Made by a program: the position numbers and the translations under genes. A stretch of DNA of 40,219 nt from the IMG/VR virus record IMGVR_UViG_3300027754_000198, positions 1 to 40,219 of that record; one strand, 5' to 3'. The DNA is from a virus. Under the pieces are notes generated by a model that worked only from the letters and a program-made list of their open reading frames with translations, was not told the DNA's origin and made no database searches. Positions 37,768-40,219 of the stretch are shown here, one piece after another. The stretch's first letter is position 1; each line of letters begins with the position of its first letter.

Positions 37768-39372
37768 TTAATAGCCTCCTTTAATTTTTTGTACATCATA
37801 CTTATTTTCCTTAACAAATTGGATTCCATCAATGGCAGCATAACGACATACGTCGATGGGGTCTTTCCACGCTTCGTCGGGGCCGCCTTCGGCTGTGTAT
37901 TCTTGGAACGCTTGGATAATGTTTTGACAACGGTTGGATACATAAAGGTGTGGGCGATTAACGCCATCTATTGAAATTTTTTTATTGTAAGCCATCTTGC
38001 TTTGAAGGGCTTGGATGCCGTCCTCAATATCAAGTCCGGGCGCAGGCACAAAGGTTAGGCCAGCCATAGACAAGTCCTCGATGATAGAAGAAGCTCCGTC
38101 CTGCCCCTGATATTTGGCCGCACCTAAACGTGGGTCAATCAGCCGTTCAAAGACGTTTTCCTTACCATCAGACTCTAAGGTAGTAATTAGATTAACATAG
38201 TCCTTGATGCCATAGCCTAGCCCCTTAGACCCTTCGCCGCCAATCCACTTGCCACCGTGCCACTTAGCCCAATCCCCTACAGCAACGTCAGGCCACTCCC
38301 GATAGATGTAATACGTCTCTGTCTCGTCTACGGCTATCCAGCACATGAACCAATTCTTGCGGCCAGCAGGGTCTAGCACCATGTACCTAGTGACGTTTAT
38401 CCTAGGAATTTTTTCGTGGGGTATGACATTTACATCCGTACTAAAATTAGGGAACTGACAACTAAAACTCTTGGTAGGAATCCCATACGCACGGCATAGG
38501 ATTTCTTCCTCTGGCCTATTAGCTAAGTCCTTGGCAATACGGTCATAGCCGCCAAAGGGATTGTCTTTGGTATGGAAATAGATGACGGCGGCATTACGAT
38601 TCTTAGAGTGTTGGATAGTGCTTACCAACCGTCCTCCAAGTAGTTCTGCTGGTTTGCTTTCTATGGTCGTAGCCCCGCCAATGTAGTCGCGCACCACCTC
38701 CGTGTACCCATCAATAGGAGTGAACGTCACAATCATTTTAGCATTGCGGGTAGCCAAACGGAATCTAAGGGTGTTAAGTAGGTCTGGCCCAATCAAGTAC
38801 TCGTCGCACCATGCCCCAATGTTCATAACCTTGGCATCCCTGCATCCCAGCTCCGCACCTTCTAAGATGGTGTCGTTGTTTAGGTATTGGGCATAGGTCT
38901 TGAAAATTATTTGCGACAGGCTGTTAGGCAGAATCAGACTACCCTTACTAAAGCCATTCTTTCTAGTGTAGCTAACATTCTCCTCAGCCCCCAGCATCTT
39001 CTTCCTATATTCTTCTGGCAGAGCATCATAGATGGCACTCTGTTGTTGACGGATGGATACGTCGGCGTTCTGGCTAAAGCACATGATGACGCTGCCGTGG
39101 TTCTCAATCGCCGCCTGCACTACAGCCCTAGCCGCATAACTTGTTTTACCAGAACGATTACCGCCGCTAATCAATATCTCTGTGAACTTGGCAAGCTGCT
39201 GGTCGGCCTGTTTCCAATGCGGCAGGACAAAGCCATACCGATAGCTGTCCCGCTCGCTGTTAGCAATAGACGAATGATATATCTCCCACAGCTCTAGCAA
39301 CTTGCTAGGCTCCATCTGCGCCATCTCATCAGGCGTCGGCGGACAAAGCACTGGGTGTGATTTCCACTTCAT
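37768..39372 (-). CDS. terL: Terminase large subunit
   Basis: 534 residues, complete copy. Walker A is SGGNRSGKTS (69-78), the Walker B acid pair is in IGAWCDEYL (Asp190, Glu191) and motif III is IVTFTP (214-219). The nuclease half begins near MVLDPAGRKNW. An Asp-rich segment near the C-terminus (DPIDVCRYAAIDG) fits the last metal-binding site of the RNase H-type nuclease. It translocates DNA into the procapsid and cuts the concatemer. Its start overlaps the small-subunit stop (ATGA). Confidence 0.92.
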   Translation of the reverse strand: MKWKSHPVLCPPTPDEMAQMEPSKLLELWEIYHSSIANSERDSYRYGFVLPHWKQADQQLAKFTEILISGGNRSGKTSYAARAVVQAAIENHGSVIMCFSQNADVSIRQQQSAIYDALPEEYRKKMLGAEENVSYTRKNGFSKGSLILPNSLSQIIFKTYAQYLNNDTILEGAELGCRDAKVMNIGAWCDEYLIGPDLLNTLRFRLATRNAKMIVTFTPIDGYTEVVRDYIGGATTIESKPAELLGGRLVSTIQHSKNRNAAVIYFHTKDNPFGGYDRIAKDLANRPEEEILCRAYGIPTKSFSCQFPNFSTDVNVIPHEKIPRINVTRYMVLDPAGRKNWFMCWIAVDETETYYIYREWPDVAVGDWAKWHGGKWIGGEGSKGLGYGIKDYVNLITTLESDGKENVFERLIDPRLGAAKYQGQDGASSIIEDLSMAGLTFVPAPGLDIEDGIQALQSKMAYNKKISIDGVNRPHLYVSNRCQNIIQAFQEYTAEGGPDEAWKDPIDVCRYAAIDGIQFVKENKYDVQKIKGGY

Positions 39373-39896
39373 GCGGCTGGCGGCACTACAAAACTCTCCA
39401 CAGGAATAGCATCCTTAATCAAAGAAGCCTTGGCAGCATTGATGGCGGCAACAGCATCCTCTAAGGAAGGCTTCCCAGACCTATGCTCAATTACCATCTT
39501 AGCCTCGCCCAAGCTCTGTAACGCTTTATCCATTGCAATACCATAGGGCAACACTAGGTCGCGGATGTTCACCTTCTTCATTGCCTCCTCATCATTCGCT
39601 AACATCTCAGCCTTCTGAGCAATTAGTAAGCGCATCTTCTCCGCTATCTCAAACCCATCTGCTGCAAGCTGTTGCCTACGAACGTCCATAGCCACTTCAT
39701 TGCGAGCCTTCAAACTACTAATAGCATTAAACGACAATCCCGTTTCTTTGCGTATCTCCTCAAACGTCCATCCCTGACATAGCCTCTCTAACGCCAACAC
39801 AGCCTCTTTAGGACGTTTTGATTCTGTAAGCGCACCATTCCCCCCATGCGCCGCCACACTCGCCGCAATGACAGGTAGAACGTATTCCTTATCCAT
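39369..39896 (-). CDS. terS: Terminase small subunit
   Basis: 175 residues, complete right-hand copy, identical to the left copy except Met in EAKMVIEH. It has the same helix-turn-helix-like region at about 42-65. It should recognise the packaging site, most likely in or near the adjoining control region. No Shine-Dalgarno site lies before the start, and the predicted -10 box is only six bases upstream. Confidence 0.9.
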   Translation of the reverse strand: MDKEYVLPVIAASVAAHGGNGALTESKRPKEAVLALERLCQGWTFEEIRKETGLSFNAISSLKARNEVAMDVRRQQLAADGFEIAEKMRLLIAQKAEMLANDEEAMKKVNIRDLVLPYGIAMDKALQSLGEAKMVIEHRSGKPSLEDAVAAINAAKASLIKDAIPVESFVVPPAA

Positions 39897-40219
39897 CCCA
39901 GCATCCTATCCCCCAACAACATCTGTGTCAAGCATATACTTGTTTCCTTTACACGTTAAATAAACGTGATAAGAAAAGCCAATTTTTTTGCGGCATCCAT
40001 ACCACCTAAAGGGAGTGTCTTAGCTTTACCACCTAGGGGTAGTATCACCACGCCAGTAGGCATCTGCCACGCCAGTAGGCATCATCACGAAACAGATTTC
40101 GTCATCATGGCAGGCCATGTTGCAATTTTTTTTAGGGTGGTGCTAACCAATCCCAATCACAGTCAACCAGCGTCCGGCCTATCCCCCCCTCCCCCCCCCT
40201 GTGGTATTGCAATGTCTTG
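39897..40219. other. Start of control region, right copy, cut by window end
   Basis: 323 bases corresponding to 2077-2399: terminase promoter, ACCACCTA repeats, the 14-base direct repeat (here two perfect units at 40051 and 40070), T-run and poly-C tract. The last 20 bases align with the left copy only with gaps. There is no gene in it. Confidence 0.75.
39903..39931 (-). promoter_or_regulatory. Terminase promoter, right copy
   Basis: TTGACA-17-TAGGAT on the - strand, identical in both hexamers and spacing to the left-hand copy at 2083-2111 although one base of the spacer changed. Conservation between diverged variants supports it as functional. The position again predicts a transcript starting at the ATG. 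Confidence 0.6.

Larger units (their letters stand above)
37821..40219. repeat. Right copy of imperfect terminal overlap
   Basis: Homologous to 1-2399 without indels until the poly-C tract near 40183. The left copy is the same region from a diverged variant, so the circular unit is about 37,820 bp. Differences are clustered: long stretches near 38361-38540 are almost identical, while others differ at up to one base in six, suggesting mosaic recombination between related phages. Confidence 0.95.

Noticed and set aside
1-40219. Lysogeny genes, CRISPR array or insertion sequence
   Set aside because: No integrase, repressor, transposase, regular spaced repeats or terminal inverted repeats were seen on either strand.

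Overview
The window is a near-complete genome of a short-tailed (podovirus-type) double-stranded DNA phage from a metagenome-like source. Its two ends overlap: bases 1-2399 correspond to 37821-40219 without indels up to about 2356. The two copies are homologous but not identical, so the unit length is about 37.82 kb and the overlap seems to join two strain variants. No integrase, repressor, RNA polymerase, primase or replicative DNA polymerase is visible. That argues for a lytic phage relying on host transcription and host polymerase. The host cannot be named. Many genes start behind A/T-rich leaders with no Shine-Dalgarno sequence, while a few have good ones (before 5235 and 13579). The recognisable promoters are of the TTGACA type.

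Layout: the + strand from 2876 to 14142 holds the early/replication half. It starts with four small genes, three of them conserved or unknown early proteins. Next come a very short beta-clamp-like protein, a run of small unknown genes, an Nmad1/DUF1599-like protein, an SSB-like protein, a RecB/Cas4-type nuclease, a DnaB-type helicase and tRNA-Thr(TGT). A C5 cytosine methyltransferase follows, with a second long reading frame of recognisable phage-family type nested across almost all of it. The half ends with two HNH nucleases, a SWIM-type zinc protein, a small PD-(D/E)XK-like protein, a PolB-type 3'-5' exonuclease and three further small genes. A 3-bp convergent junction near 14.14 kb separates it from the late half.

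The late half is on the - strand, transcribed from about 39.9 kb down to 14.1 kb. Its order is small and large terminase, two small proteins, portal, a T4-type lysozyme and a small coiled-coil protein. A short + strand island (33.75-34.3 kb) interrupts it. After the island come scaffold, SU10-like major capsid protein, a small head protein, a strong terminator, the tail adaptor, two paralogous small tail proteins and an S74-type self-cleaving tail fibre. A cluster of small membrane proteins (holin/spanin candidates) follows, then a tail-tube-B/stabilisation protein, a beta-helix tailspike, more tail/virion proteins and three large ejection (internal virion) proteins.

The divergent 0.8-kb gap between the terminase operon and the early operon (2077-2875) looks like the control centre. 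It has two outward promoters, direct repeats, a poly-C tract, a perfect 15-bp dyad and a GC-rich foldable island. Where the two copies can be compared, this gap is more conserved than the terminase coding sequence beside it. The observations most worth pursuing are the nested methyltransferase/second-frame gene pair, the mini-clamp without a polymerase, the fixed-spacing CAACC leader motif before four early genes, and the predicted leaderless terminase transcript.
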